From: an uncultured Clostridium sp.
GTDB lineage: Bacteria > Bacillota_I > Bacilli_A > RF39 > UBA660
NCBI GenBank assembly: GCA_902493795.1
Contig: CABUQZ010000001.1
Span: forward strand, 1 to 64,000
Direction of reading: 5' to 3'
DNA: 64,000 nt
Under the pieces are notes generated by a model that was given only the letters and a program-made list of their open reading frames with translations, was not told where the DNA came from and did not search any database. Within the stretch, counting starts at the first letter, position 1. Every line of letters starts with the position of its first letter. Shown here piece by piece: positions 34,649 through 43,872 of this stretch. The position numbers and the translations under genes were made by a program.

Positions 34649-36094
34649 ATGATGTTAGATTTAACACTTATTATTTTGGGAAGTAAACAAGGTAAAAACA
34701 AAAATCAAAACGTGGAAATGATATATTGTAATGGAGATAATATAATTGATAATATCGATAATGCATCTGGAAAATATATTGCCTTTATTAAAGAAGAAGA
34801 TAAAATATCAAAAGAATATCTTACTTCTCTTATAGAAATGTCAAAAAACAACTTTGATTGCTGTTTTATTAACTATGATATCGAATATAATTATAAAAAT
34901 AAAATAAAAATATGTACAAACAAATCTGAATTAGCAAATAATAACAAACCTTACTACGGAGAATTTATTTGGACATTTATATATAATAAAGAAAAATTAA
35001 AGAAGATTATAAAGATTGAAGACATTGATTTATTTAATAAGACTGTAGATGAAGAATTTAAAGAAAGAACAGCTATTAATAAATTAATTTATTTTCATAA
35101 TCCAAAAGGCAATAGATTACTTAAAAATTTACCATTATGTGATTTAAAAAGAAATGAATATTACAAAAATGTTATATATGTAGGATTAGGATGTAATGGG
35201 CTATTTAATGGCTACATTAGCTGGATTAACAATTTAGGTAGATATTTTGGAAAGAAATACGAAATTACAATTTTATATGATAAAATTCACCCAGAAACTT
35301 TAAAGTCTTTCTCTAAATACTTTAATTGTATTAAAAGACAAGATAATATAAATTACGTTTGTGACAGTCTATCTATGACATATTCAACATATTATTATCC
35401 TAAAAACTTGTTTACTTTAGACCAAAACTATTTATTTATACACGGCAACATGAGTGATTACCCAAACGCTAGAAGATTTCAAGATGATATTTTCTCTCAC
35501 TATGTCGCTGTATCAAAAATTGCGGCAAAAAAGTCTATTGGATATTTTCCAACGGATAACATCGAATGTATAATGAATCCTTTTGTACTTGATAATAATC
35601 TAGTTAAACCACATTTAACTTTAACTTCAGCATTTAGATATTCTACAGTTAAAAGGCCAGACCGTGTTGAAAAGTTAGCAAGTATTCTAAACAAGTTAGA
35701 AATACCATATACATGGAATGTATTTACAGATAAAAATGAAAATACAAACAACGAAGGCCTAATATATCGAAAAAGAGTAAACAACCCCTTGCCTTACATA
35801 AAAGATTGTGATTACTTTGTATTGTTAAGCGATAGTGAAGCAATGCCATATTGCGTTTTAGAAGCATTAGCAGTAAATACAAAAGTCATTCTTACTCCAC
35901 TTGAAGCATATGATGAATTAGGAATCAAAAACAAAGAAAATGCATTTATAATTCCATTTGAGTATTTTGAAGATAAAAACGAGGATAAATTAACAGAAGT
36001 TGTAAAAGAAATATATGAAGAAAAAGAAAAAAAAATAAATTATAAGTTTAATGAATCATTATGGGAAGGCTACAACAATGTTTTTATAAAATAA
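34649..36094 (+). CDS. Two-part glycosyltransferase (GT2-like remnant plus GT4-like domain)
   Basis: A 481-aa protein. Residues 1-160 resemble the N-terminal half of GT2 enzymes (ASGKYIAFIKEEDKISKEYL corresponds to the usual GKYIxFLDSDD block, with DxD changed to KEED). From about residue 175 a GT-B (GT4-like) enzyme follows: YVGLGCNGLFNGYISWINNLG, VAVSKIAA, and the nucleotide-sugar E-x7-E motif in SEAMPYCVLEALA. The first part is probably inactive and may bind sugar or a partner. The acceptor is unknown; a surface glycan is likely. AAGGAG precedes two adjacent ATGs. It stands alone on the plus strand. Confidence 0.75.
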   Translation: MMLDLTLIILGSKQGKNKNQNVEMIYCNGDNIIDNIDNASGKYIAFIKEEDKISKEYLTSLIEMSKNNFDCCFINYDIEYNYKNKIKICTNKSELANNNKPYYGEFIWTFIYNKEKLKKIIKIEDIDLFNKTVDEEFKERTAINKLIYFHNPKGNRLLKNLPLCDLKRNEYYKNVIYVGLGCNGLFNGYISWINNLGRYFGKKYEITILYDKIHPETLKSFSKYFNCIKRQDNINYVCDSLSMTYSTYYYPKNLFTLDQNYLFIHGNMSDYPNARRFQDDIFSHYVAVSKIAAKKSIGYFPTDNIECIMNPFVLDNNLVKPHLTLTSAFRYSTVKRPDRVEKLASILNKLEIPYTWNVFTDKNENTNNEGLIYRKRVNNPLPYIKDCDYFVLLSDSEAMPYCVLEALAVNTKVILTPLEAYDELGIKNKENAFIIPFEYFEDKNEDKLTEVVKEIYEEKEKKINYKFNESLWEGYNNVFIK

Positions 36095-36114
36095 AAATTA
36101 TATTTATAACATTA

Positions 36115-36153
36115 AAACCTCAGTAAGTTCACTTAACTGAGGTTTATTTTATT
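36115..36153. terminator. Terminator between convergent genes
   Basis: AAACCTCAGT (36115-36124) pairs with ACTGAGGTTT (36135-36144), with a few more pairs near the loop. A TTTATTTTATT tract follows on the plus strand. It ends the glycosyltransferase gene and may also stop the opposite M23 hydrolase transcript. Confidence 0.8.
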
Positions 36154-36165
36154 ATATCTTTAATT

Positions 36166-37386
36166 TTATCTAGAATACCATGGATTATATGTTCCCCTAG
36201 GGAATGATATAAGATTTCTAACATTATATCCATTTTTTATTAGCTTCTTACCATAATTATCCCATGCAGCCCAACTATAACAGTTTGGATCACTATGATT
36301 ATATAATTTACATGGGAATACCTCTAAGTGTAAATGAACACCATAGGCTTTTCCAGTTTCACCCATATACCCAATATATTGATTACTTGTTATTTTTTTA
36401 CCAACTTTTAATCCAGGTGCATAAGAACTCAAATGTACGTAAAGTGATGTATAATACTTTCCATCTCTCAAATTATAGTGTTCAATAGCTACAGTCAAAG
36501 CACCATAATCATCATCATAAATTGCTGTAATTGTTCCATCAGCAATTGGATAAATCTTTTCTTTTTTACGATTATAACTACCAATATCTACTGCTCTATG
36601 AGTATAAGATGGTTTATAATATGATTCTTGTGTTATGTAACCAGTAACAGTAGGTCTTCTAAATACAGTAGTTCCTCCTTGAACAGCACAATCAACACCA
36701 ATTATATCATTAGATTTACAACCAAGATCTTTGTACATTTTTACTTGAGCTTCATAAATTTTAATTTGATCTGCAATTCCTACTCCACCTTCGGATAAAG
36801 ATTCTTTTTTCTCACCAAGAGAAACAACATTCTTTTCAAGTTCAGCTTCCTTTTGAGAAATAGTAACTTTTCTTTTTTCTATTTCTTCTTCTCTTTTTTT
36901 ATTGTCATTAATAATTTGTTCTAACTCTTGAATAACCTTTGTATTATAATCAACTATTTCTTTAATTACATAACTTCTATTAATCATATCTGTTATAGAA
37001 TCTGCTTTAAATACATAATCTAGATAAACATTTTTACCACTTGATATTTGCATATATTCTAGTATTTGTTTTGACTCAGCAAGCTTATCTTTTATACTTT
37101 CTTTATGTATCTCAATCTCTTCATTTAACTGTGAAACCTCTTTAGAAAGAGATATAGCTTCTGCTTTTAAATCTTTAATTCTTTGTTCTGTTGATGCTAT
37201 TTCACTTGCTGTTTTATTTATAGCATTTTTATTATCTTCGGCTTCTTTTTTGTATTTTGCAAGTTGTTCTTCAAAATAACCTAATGTATTTTTATTAGCA
37301 GCATCTGCCTCATTTATTTTAAAAGTTGGTAATAATAGACTAGCTACTAAAAGCAATACTAATAACTTACTAAAAACCTTACTCAT
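36166..37386 (-). CDS. Secreted M23 peptidoglycan hydrolase with coiled coil (EnvC/PcsB-like position)
   Basis: A 406-aa exported protein. A signal peptide (KLLVLLLVASLLLP, cleavage probably near the ADAAN at residues 28-31) is followed by a long coiled coil (about residues 35-215). The C-terminal M23/LytM domain has the zinc motifs HRAVD (H-x3-D) and HLHLE (H-x-H), so it should be a working endopeptidase. It overlaps ftsX by 4 nt. FtsEX in other bacteria controls EnvC, PcsB or CwlO-type hydrolases by ATP-driven conformational change, so this is most likely the FtsEX effector for cell separation. Confidence 0.9.
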   Translation of the reverse strand: MSKVFSKLLVLLLVASLLLPTFKINEADAANKNTLGYFEEQLAKYKKEAEDNKNAINKTASEIASTEQRIKDLKAEAISLSKEVSQLNEEIEIHKESIKDKLAESKQILEYMQISSGKNVYLDYVFKADSITDMINRSYVIKEIVDYNTKVIQELEQIINDNKKREEEIEKRKVTISQKEAELEKNVVSLGEKKESLSEGGVGIADQIKIYEAQVKMYKDLGCKSNDIIGVDCAVQGGTTVFRRPTVTGYITQESYYKPSYTHRAVDIGSYNRKKEKIYPIADGTITAIYDDDYGALTVAIEHYNLRDGKYYTSLYVHLSSYAPGLKVGKKITSNQYIGYMGETGKAYGVHLHLEVFPCKLYNHSDPNCYSWAAWDNYGKKLIKNGYNVRNLISFPRGTYNPWYSR

Positions 37387-38294
37387 ACTTTTAAATATTT
37401 CCTTACTGCCCTACTACTTCCGAACATACCAACCAATGCTCCAATAGCAACAATGATAAGGGATACTAAGTAAATAAATGGATAAGGATCAATGAATTCT
37501 AACCAAACAGTCATTAAATGTCCATCATCTAATCCGTTATAGAAAGCTGTATAACCATATATTGTAGCAATAACTGGAACAATTGATCCTAAAACACCAA
37601 TTATAAATCCTTCAATAATAAATGGGTTTTTTATTGTTAAATTACTAGCTCCAACAACTCTCATAATAGAAATTTCTCTTCTTCTTGAGAATATTGTTAA
37701 TTTTATTGTATTTACTATTAAGAATACTGTAACAACCATAAGGATAATTGCAACTACTATTGATACTTTACCAGCCGAATCAAGTAAATCAACCATTTTA
37801 GTTGTTGTTTCTTCACCATATTCTGCAGAAGAAACAACCTTTAATGATTTAATATCTTTTCTTGTTTTTTCTATTTCTTCAATATTATTAACTTTAACAT
37901 CATATCTATAATGGAAAACTTCTTCTTCATTATCTATCAAAGTAGCTACATTACTTAAAAAGTCATCCTCTTCAATTAACTGCTGTTTTCTTTCTTCTGG
38001 AGTTTGCTTTGTATCTTCAAATCCCTTGCTTACATTAGACATTTTGTTTAATTCTTGTTCAAATTCTTTTATCTCATCTTCTGTTACACCAAGATTTAAA
38101 TAAGTAACAATTGTGATATTGTCTCCTGCTTTTTGCGAAAAATTTTCAACGTTAAATGCAACAAGCAAAGCAAGTGAAACAACAATAAGTGTAATACTAA
38201 TACAAGAAACAGATGCTAACGATAACGAAAAATTTCTGTATACGCTTTTAAAAGCATCTCTTACACCATTTTTAATCATTCTAAAGAGCTTCAT
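37383..38294 (-). CDS. ftsX: Cell division ABC transporter permease FtsX
   Basis: Membrane partner of FtsE that carries signals across the membrane to peptidoglycan hydrolases. It is 303 aa with four membrane segments: one near residues 22-47, then a large extracellular loop (about 50-170) and three more (about 180-200, 230-250 and 270-292). The FtsX/MacB-type signature FSRRREISIMRVVGAS follows segment 2. It overlaps ftsE by 14 nt and the M23 hydrolase gene by 4 nt, a tight three-gene unit. Confidence 0.95.
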   Translation of the reverse strand: MKLFRMIKNGVRDAFKSVYRNFSLSLASVSCISITLIVVSLALLVAFNVENFSQKAGDNITIVTYLNLGVTEDEIKEFEQELNKMSNVSKGFEDTKQTPEERKQQLIEEDDFLSNVATLIDNEEEVFHYRYDVKVNNIEEIEKTRKDIKSLKVVSSAEYGEETTTKMVDLLDSAGKVSIVVAIILMVVTVFLIVNTIKLTIFSRRREISIMRVVGASNLTIKNPFIIEGFIIGVLGSIVPVIATIYGYTAFYNGLDDGHLMTVWLEFIDPYPFIYLVSLIIVAIGALVGMFGSSRAVRKYLKV

Positions 38295-38982
38295 TATCGT
38301 ACTTCCCTTCTTCGTAATCTTTTACTATTCTTCCTTCTTTTATTACGATTACTCTTTTCTTAAACTTGTTTACTATTTCCTTATCATGAGTAGCCATAAT
38401 AACCGTTGTTCCAGTTGTTTTATTAATATCTGCAAGTACTTTTACGATTTCTAGACTCATTTTAGGATCCAAGTTACCAGTAGGTTCATCGCAAAGAATT
38501 AGTTTAGGATTATTTACTATTGCTCGTGCAATTGCAACTCTTTGTTGCTCTCCTCCTGATAATTCATCAGGATAATTTCTTATTTTATTCTTTAAACCAA
38601 CAAGTTCTAACGCCCTTAAAGTTTTAATTCTAATTTCATCTTTTCTTGCTCCAATAGCTTCCAAAGCAAAGGCAACGTTTTCATATACAGTTAGTTTTGG
38701 AAGTAATCTATAATCTTGGAATACAATTCCTAATCTTCTTCTTAATTTGTATACTCTACTATTTCTAAGTTTAGCAACGTTAATTCCACCAACGAAGATC
38801 TCTCCACGTGTTGGTTTTTCTTCACGATAAAGCATCTTAATAAGAGTTGACTTTCCGCTACCAGAACCACCAATTACAAAGACGAATTCCCCTTTTTTTA
38901 TCTTCAAATCCATATCATAAATAGCAGTGACGCCATTTTTATACTTCATATTAACACCATTTAATGTTATTAATTCGGCCAA
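38281..38982 (-). CDS. ftsE: Cell division ATP-binding protein FtsE
   Basis: ATPase of the FtsEX complex. The start is a TTG at 38982 with GAGGTG 6 nt upstream, giving 233 aa; an upstream TTG at 39003 lies before that ribosome binding site. Walker A is GGSGSGKST, the signature LSGGEQQRVAIARA, Walker B LILCDEPTG, and the H-loop is in MATHDKEI. The VFQDYRLLPKLTVYENVA stretch is typical of FtsE. Confidence 0.95.
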   Translation of the reverse strand: MAELITLNGVNMKYKNGVTAIYDMDLKIKKGEFVFVIGGSGSGKSTLIKMLYREEKPTRGEIFVGGINVAKLRNSRVYKLRRRLGIVFQDYRLLPKLTVYENVAFALEAIGARKDEIRIKTLRALELVGLKNKIRNYPDELSGGEQQRVAIARAIVNNPKLILCDEPTGNLDPKMSLEIVKVLADINKTTGTTVIMATHDKEIVNKFKKRVIVIKEGRIVKDYEEGKYDNEAL

Positions 38983-39059
38983 TAAAAACACCTCTATTCT
39001 CAAGTAATTATAACATAAACAAGTGGATTTTGCTATAAAACCTCAGAAAAAATGTTTGT

Positions 39060-39671
39060 TTACATATTATTAAACATTAATTGTCTATTAGAATTATCAA
39101 ATATTATCTTATCTATCGTAATTTTATTAAAATAAAGAAAAATCAAAGTATACAAAAAATTATTAAATCCAAACATAAATAATCCAATAGAGACAATCCC
39201 TAAATTAATAATAAAATTACTCTTTGATATCGGAATAGACATTTTCTTATCTATTATTTGGGTAATTAATATTATGCCTCCAGGGCTTTTATTTAATCGG
39301 CAAATACATCCTGATACCACTCCTGATATTACTCCAGAAAAAATTGATAAAATTAACTTATCTTCATATCCATAAAAATTTATATTAGGTAAATATGAAC
39401 AAATACTTATAAATAATGGATATATTAGACTTGCGTATACTGCACTTATTGTCTTTTGTTTACCAAGAAGAAAAAAAGAAAATACTAAGACCACAAGATG
39501 AAATATAAGAACAAAAAAAGATGGACTAATTGGAAACACACTTGTAACTACAATTGATAAACCATTAATACCACCAGCAACTAAATCAAGAGGCTTTAAA
39601 ATATAATTTAAATTTAAAGCCCCTAAAAATAATAATAAATTAAATATTAAAAATTTTGTAAGTGAAGAAAT
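39060..39671 (-). CDS. YitT-family membrane protein with a non-canonical start codon
   Basis: A protein of about 203 aa with five to six membrane segments. The first ATG/GTG/TTG in frame is the GTG at 39539, but the frame is open upstream to 39692 and encodes the conserved YitT N-terminus (NYILKPLDLVAGGINGLSIV), so translation must begin earlier. The best candidate is ATT at 39671, 9 nt after a GGAGG; ATA at 39677 is the alternative. The GGAGG lies in the last codons of the preceding yitT-like gene, so initiation may depend on translational coupling. It lacks the C-terminal DUF2179 domain of its neighbour. Confidence 0.65.
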   Translation of the reverse strand: MSSLTKFLIFNLLLFLGALNLNYILKPLDLVAGGINGLSIVVTSVFPISPSFFVLIFHLVVLVFSFFLLGKQKTISAVYASLIYPLFISICSYLPNINFYGYEDKLILSIFSGVISGVVSGCICRLNKSPGGIILITQIIDKKMSIPISKSNFIINLGIVSIGLFMFGFNNFLYTLIFLYFNKITIDKIIFDNSNRQLMFNNM

Positions 39672-39673
39672 AT

Positions 39674-40525
39674 TTATTCGCCTCCAGATACTTCATAAGC
39701 ATCACACACTACAAAGAATGAATCTTTATCTATTTCGTTAATACCTTCCTTTAAAGCATAATATTCTCTTGTAGGTACAACGCAGAAAATAATCTTTTGA
39801 TTTTCTTTAGTATAACCACCTACTGCATCGATAATTGTAACACCATGTCCTAGTTTAGAAATAATATATTTTTTAACTTCTAAAGTTTTATCTGTAACGA
39901 TATAAAATGCTTTAGCTTGACCAACTCCTAGAATTACTCTATCTGTAATAGTAGTAACTAAATACAAAGCTACAATTGCATACATAAATAACCTAAATCC
40001 AAATACAAATATACTGCTTGTAACAATTAAAAAGTCTACAATAAACATTGATTTACCAATACTTATTTTCAAGTATTTATTCATAATCTGATTAATTATA
40101 TCAGTTCCACCTGTAGTAAAGCCAGCTTTATAAACAAGACCTAAACCAATACCAGCAAGTACTCCTCCAAAGATTGCAGAAAGTAGAAGTTCTACTTCTT
40201 CAAGTACAATAAAACTACTTATAAAATCTGTAATCTCCATAAAAATAGGAAGTAGCAAAGATCCAAGAATTGACCCCATTGTCTTTTCTTTTCCTAACAC
40301 AAACCAACTTAATATTAATAATCCACAGGAAACTATAAAAACAAACAAAGATGGGTTTATTCCACATACTTCTTTAAAAACGATGGACAAACCAGATACT
40401 CCACCAAATACTATATTATTAGGAGATAAAAAGAAAGAAAAGCCACAAGAAAAGGCAAGCAACCCAAAGAACAAACAAGTCGTTCTTTTAATGTTTTTTT
40501 TAGAAAATATTTTATTCTTGTTCAT
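39674..40525 (-). CDS. YitT-family membrane protein with DUF2179 domain
   Basis: A 283-aa protein from the ATG at 40525 (AAGGAGG, 6 nt upstream). About six membrane segments cover residues 12-190, with the family motif PNNIVFGGVSGLSIV. A soluble DUF2179 domain covers about residues 200-280 (GHGVTIIDAVGGYTKENQKIIFCVV). The function of the family is not settled. Its start lies 14 nt inside the end of prfB, and its own stop overlaps the start region of a second, shorter YitT protein: a tandem duplication with divergence. Confidence 0.88.
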   Translation of the reverse strand: MNKNKIFSKKNIKRTTCLFFGLLAFSCGFSFFLSPNNIVFGGVSGLSIVFKEVCGINPSLFVFIVSCGLLILSWFVLGKEKTMGSILGSLLLPIFMEITDFISSFIVLEEVELLLSAIFGGVLAGIGLGLVYKAGFTTGGTDIINQIMNKYLKISIGKSMFIVDFLIVTSSIFVFGFRLFMYAIVALYLVTTITDRVILGVGQAKAFYIVTDKTLEVKKYIISKLGHGVTIIDAVGGYTKENQKIIFCVVPTREYYALKEGINEIDKDSFFVVCDAYEVSGGE

Positions 40526-41613
40526 TTTTATCCTCCTTAAGTTTTGCCTCAATAAAGCCATCAAGTGCTCCATCTAAAACCATATTAACATCGCTCATCT
40601 CATACTTTGTCCTATGATCTTTAACCATTGAATAAGGATGCATAACATAACTTCTTATTTGAGAACCAAATTCAATATTTTTTTGTTCACCAATTATGTT
40701 ATTAAGTTTAGATTCTTTTTGTTCTATTTCAATTACTTTCAATTTATTTTTAAGAATCTTCATAGCTTGCTCTTTATTTTGCAACTGGCTTCTTTCATTC
40801 TGGCAAACTACTACTATTTTTGTAGGAAGATGGGTAATCCTTACTGCAGAATCTGTTGTGTTAACTCCCTGACCACCATTTCCACTAGATCTATAAACAT
40901 CTATTTTTAAATCTTTTGGATCTATTTCAACATCATTTACGTCTTCTAACTCTGGTGTTACTAAAACAGAAGCAAAAGAAGTGTGTCTTTTATGATTAGC
41001 ATCAAATGGAGATAGTCTTACTAATCTATGAATTCCTTTTTCACATTTCAAGTAGCCATAAGCAAAAAGTCCTTTTACCAAAACAGAAACACTTTTTATT
41101 CCTACTTCGTCACCTTCTTGATAATCGATTAGTTCACACTTATACCCTTTCTTTTCACACCATCTCATATACATTCGATAAATCATATTAGCCCAGTCAC
41201 AAGCTTCAGTTCCACCAGCACCAGAATGTATCTCTAATATACAATCGTTCTTATCATATTCTTTATTTAATAAAAGTAATAAATCAAGTCTTTCTAACTC
41301 ATTAGATATAGATAAAGCTTCTTCTTCAATTAATTCTTGAGTATCGCTATCCATAATAGGAGAATACATACTATCTAAATCTTTAACTCTTTCAGTAATA
41401 CTAGATATATCTTTTACAACTTTTTTAAGTTCATTTAATAAAGAAACAACCTTACTACTTTCTTCTTGATCATTCCAAAAGGAAGAAGAAGACATCTGCT
41501 CCTCTAACTCACTTATTTTTTCCTTTTTACCTTCAATGTCAAAGTAACCTCCATAAGTCATCAACTTTTGCTAAAGAATTATTAATTGATTTTCTAAGTT
41601 CATATAGTTCCAT
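40512..41613 (-). CDS. prfB: Peptide chain release factor 2 with programmed +1 frameshift
   Basis: RF2 ends translation at UGA and UAA. Translation starts at the ATG at 41613 (AGGAGG upstream) and reads 24 codons to an in-frame TGA (41539-41541). The site CTT TGA C (41538-41544), preceded 3 nt upstream by a Shine-Dalgarno-like GGAGG (41548-41552), is the classic autoregulatory +1 frameshift signal. After the shift the frame continues DIEGKKEK to the stop at 40512. Domain motifs include the peptidyl-transfer GGQ (SSGNGGQGVNTTDSAVR). The anticodon-like tripeptide appears diverged (SPFDANHKRHTSFAS). Presence of RF2 shows UGA is a stop codon here. Confidence 0.95.
41538..41552 (-). promoter_or_regulatory. 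RF2 programmed frameshift site
   Basis: On the minus strand, GGAGG, three bases, then CTTTGAC. Low RF2 leaves the ribosome paused at TGA, and the upstream Shine-Dalgarno-like pairing at short distance drives the shift. Confidence 0.93.
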
Positions 41614-41631
41614 AAAATCCTCCACACCCAA

Positions 41632-41640
41632 ATTATATCA
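41632..41640 (-). promoter_or_regulatory. Extended -10 promoter before prfB
   Basis: TGA then TATAAT (41632-41637) on the minus strand, about 20 bp before the prfB ATG. No good -35; it lies at the end of the ClpC-like gene. Confidence 0.5.
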
Positions 41641-41654
41641 TAAAAACTTTCTTA

Positions 41655-43781
41655 TTACATTTTAACACTATCTTTTAAATAATAATCTACTTTTTTAGCA
41701 CCATTAGTAAGATATTCTGAGTTATATATTATTTCTTTAATTAAATTTATATTTTTCTTACTATTTTCAAGTTTCGTTTTTACTATCTGAACCATATCTT
41801 CATAAGTTAAATCATTAAACATAATCTTTTTTAGATTAATATCTTCATCCATTTCTATTTTGTTATTATTACTTTGAAAACCAATTAATTCTTTAGATAT
41901 TTTATTGGTAATTAAAATAAAAAGTGAATTACTTAAATTATATTTAAATCCATTATAATCCTCGTAATGTCCAGTTTTCAACATTTTAAGAATAATATTT
42001 TTAACCTTATAATGACATTTATCAAAATTTTTAAGTATTATTAAATTAATAGGCTTATCTTTAATCATATTTAAAAATACATTATTGGTTTCGTTAACTC
42101 CAAATTTAGCAAGATCATTAAGTTCACTTAAGTCAAGCTTGATTACATTATTATTAAATAAATATTGTCCTATTCTTTCTGCTAATAATGTTTTACCTAC
42201 CCCAGTCGAACCATAAAACATCAATGTAAGAGGTCTATCATTTTTATAATCACAATTAAAAATATTTTTACAATATGTAATAGTACTATCAATAGCTTTT
42301 GATTGAGCAATAACCTCTTTACTTAATTTCATCTTAATTCTTTTAAGATATCTATCTATATTTTTAGAATTATCAATGTAAACATTACATTTTTCACTTA
42401 TTATTTTATTTATTATATCTTTAGTAACCTTTTTAGGTTTATTATCACTTAACATTTTTATATCATTCAAATTTACTTCTGATTCAATTTCTCTTTCTTT
42501 TTTACGCAAAAGCATAGCTAACTTATAATTTTTTTTACTCAAAAACATATCTTTTTTTCTTTTTATTTCTTCAAGATTGTGTTTTAATTTACTGTTTTTA
42601 ATTTGAATAAGAGAAGGCTTAACTGCCGTTTTAGAACAAGCTTCATCAAGTATATCAATTGATCTATCAGGTTCTTTTCTATTTGTTATATATCTACGAG
42701 ATAAGTCCATAATATATTTTAAAAGGTCATTAGTTATGTTAACGTTATGAAAATATTCATAACCTTTTTTTGTACTAACTAAAATGTTATAAAGCATTTC
42801 TTCATTTGGTTCCTCAATTAATATATTTTGAAATCTTCTTGAAAGAGCTTTATCTTTTTCTATAAACTTTTTATATTCTTCATTTGTAGTAGCACCTATT
42901 ATTTTAATATTTCCTCTTGCAAGAGCAGGTTTCAAAATATTACTTGCATCAATTGCACCATCAGCACCACCTGCTCCCACTAAAGTATGTATTTCGTCAA
43001 TAAATAATATTATGTTGTTTTTCTCTGCATAGTTTATAACATTTAATAATTTTTCTTCAAACTCTCCCCTATATTTTGTACCAGAAACCATACCTGCCAT
43101 TGAAATAGATACAATTTTTTTATTTAAAAGTTTATTAGGTACATCACCAATATTTATTTTTCTTGCTAGTTCTTCAACAATAGCAGTTTTTCCAACACCA
43201 GCATCTCCCAAAAGTAAAGGATTACATTTTGTTTTTCTAAGAAGAATTTCTATTATTTTCTCTATTTCCCTATCTCTTCCATATATTTTATTTTCAAAGT
43301 TATCTGAAGAAAGTATAACCCCAACATTTTTTAATATATCTTGATTAGCGTCATAAGAATATGAATCAAAACTTATCATCTCTTTAAGCATATCAAAATC
43401 AACATTGTATTCACAAAAAATTCTATAAGCTACACCCTCTCCTTCATCAAGAAGTAAAGAAAAAAACAGAGGTAAAGTAATTTTATCAAGATTATTTTTT
43501 GTCGAGTATTCAAAAGATTTATCAATTATTTTTTTTAATAATGGAGTATAAACAAATAATGAGTCTTCTTTTTCTCCGATTCCTAAATGCTCAATTACTT
43601 TATTCTTAAATTCTGTGTATGTAATATTTTGTTGATTTAAAATACTACATATACTATTTTCAAAGCTTAGTATTGCCAGTATTATGTGTTCTGTTCCTAT
43701 ATAAGAATGTTTTAATGAAAACATTTCATTTTTAGAATAATTTAATACTTTTTTAAGTTCATCACTAAATTCTATAAACAT
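41655..43781 (-). CDS. ClpC-like AAA+ protein with a degenerate second ATPase domain
   Basis: A 708-aa Hsp100-type protein, about 100 aa shorter than ClpC. The N-terminal Clp repeat domain (about residues 1-150) and the first AAA+ domain look functional: Walker A GDAGVGKT (192-199), Walker B LFIDEIH (Asp262-Glu263), plus KDKALSRRFQ. The UVR-like middle segment is present (about 400-430). In the second domain Walker A is kept (GSTGVGKT, 524-531), but Walker B reads LIILKNFDK: Lys584-Asn585 replace Asp-Glu. The FRPEFINRID block with the arginine finger is gone. A ClpP-loop-like IGF tripeptide remains. No ctsR-mcsAB genes are adjacent. Confidence 0.85.
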   Translation of the reverse strand: MFIEFSDELKKVLNYSKNEMFSLKHSYIGTEHIILAILSFENSICSILNQQNITYTEFKNKVIEHLGIGEKEDSLFVYTPLLKKIIDKSFEYSTKNNLDKITLPLFFSLLLDEGEGVAYRIFCEYNVDFDMLKEMISFDSYSYDANQDILKNVGVILSSDNFENKIYGRDREIEKIIEILLRKTKCNPLLLGDAGVGKTAIVEELARKINIGDVPNKLLNKKIVSISMAGMVSGTKYRGEFEEKLLNVINYAEKNNIILFIDEIHTLVGAGGADGAIDASNILKPALARGNIKIIGATTNEEYKKFIEKDKALSRRFQNILIEEPNEEMLYNILVSTKKGYEYFHNVNITNDLLKYIMDLSRRYITNRKEPDRSIDILDEACSKTAVKPSLIQIKNSKLKHNLEEIKRKKDMFLSKKNYKLAMLLRKKEREIESEVNLNDIKMLSDNKPKKVTKDIINKIISEKCNVYIDNSKNIDRYLKRIKMKLSKEVIAQSKAIDSTITYCKNIFNCDYKNDRPLTLMFYGSTGVGKTLLAERIGQYLFNNNVIKLDLSELNDLAKFGVNETNNVFLNMIKDKPINLIILKNFDKCHYKVKNIILKMLKTGHYEDYNGFKYNLSNSLFILITNKISKELIGFQSNNNKIEMDEDINLKKIMFNDLTYEDMVQIVKTKLENSKKNINLIKEIIYNSEYLTNGAKKVDYYLKDSVKM

Positions 43782-43838
43782 GTCATCACCTTTTATTAGA
43801 TTATATGTTTATAATGATTACACTTTTACTTTTTTAAA

Positions 43839-43867
43839 CAAAAAAAAGAAGCATACTACTATGCTTC
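43839..43867 (-). terminator. Terminator of the YfcC-like gene
   Basis: GAAGCATA (43848-43855) pairs with TATGCTTC (43860-43867), loop CTAC. A T8-9 tract follows on the minus strand. Confidence 0.9.
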
Positions 43868-43872
43868 AAATT

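Noticed and set aside
39057..39076. Terminator after the shorter YitT gene
   Set aside because: Only a 6-bp AT-rich stem (TGTTTA/TAAACA) separated from the T tract; too weak to annotate.
40512..41613. UGA read as tryptophan (Mycoplasma code)
   Set aside because: RF2 is present with an autoregulatory UGA, and tryptophans in conserved proteins are TGG; UGA acts as stop.
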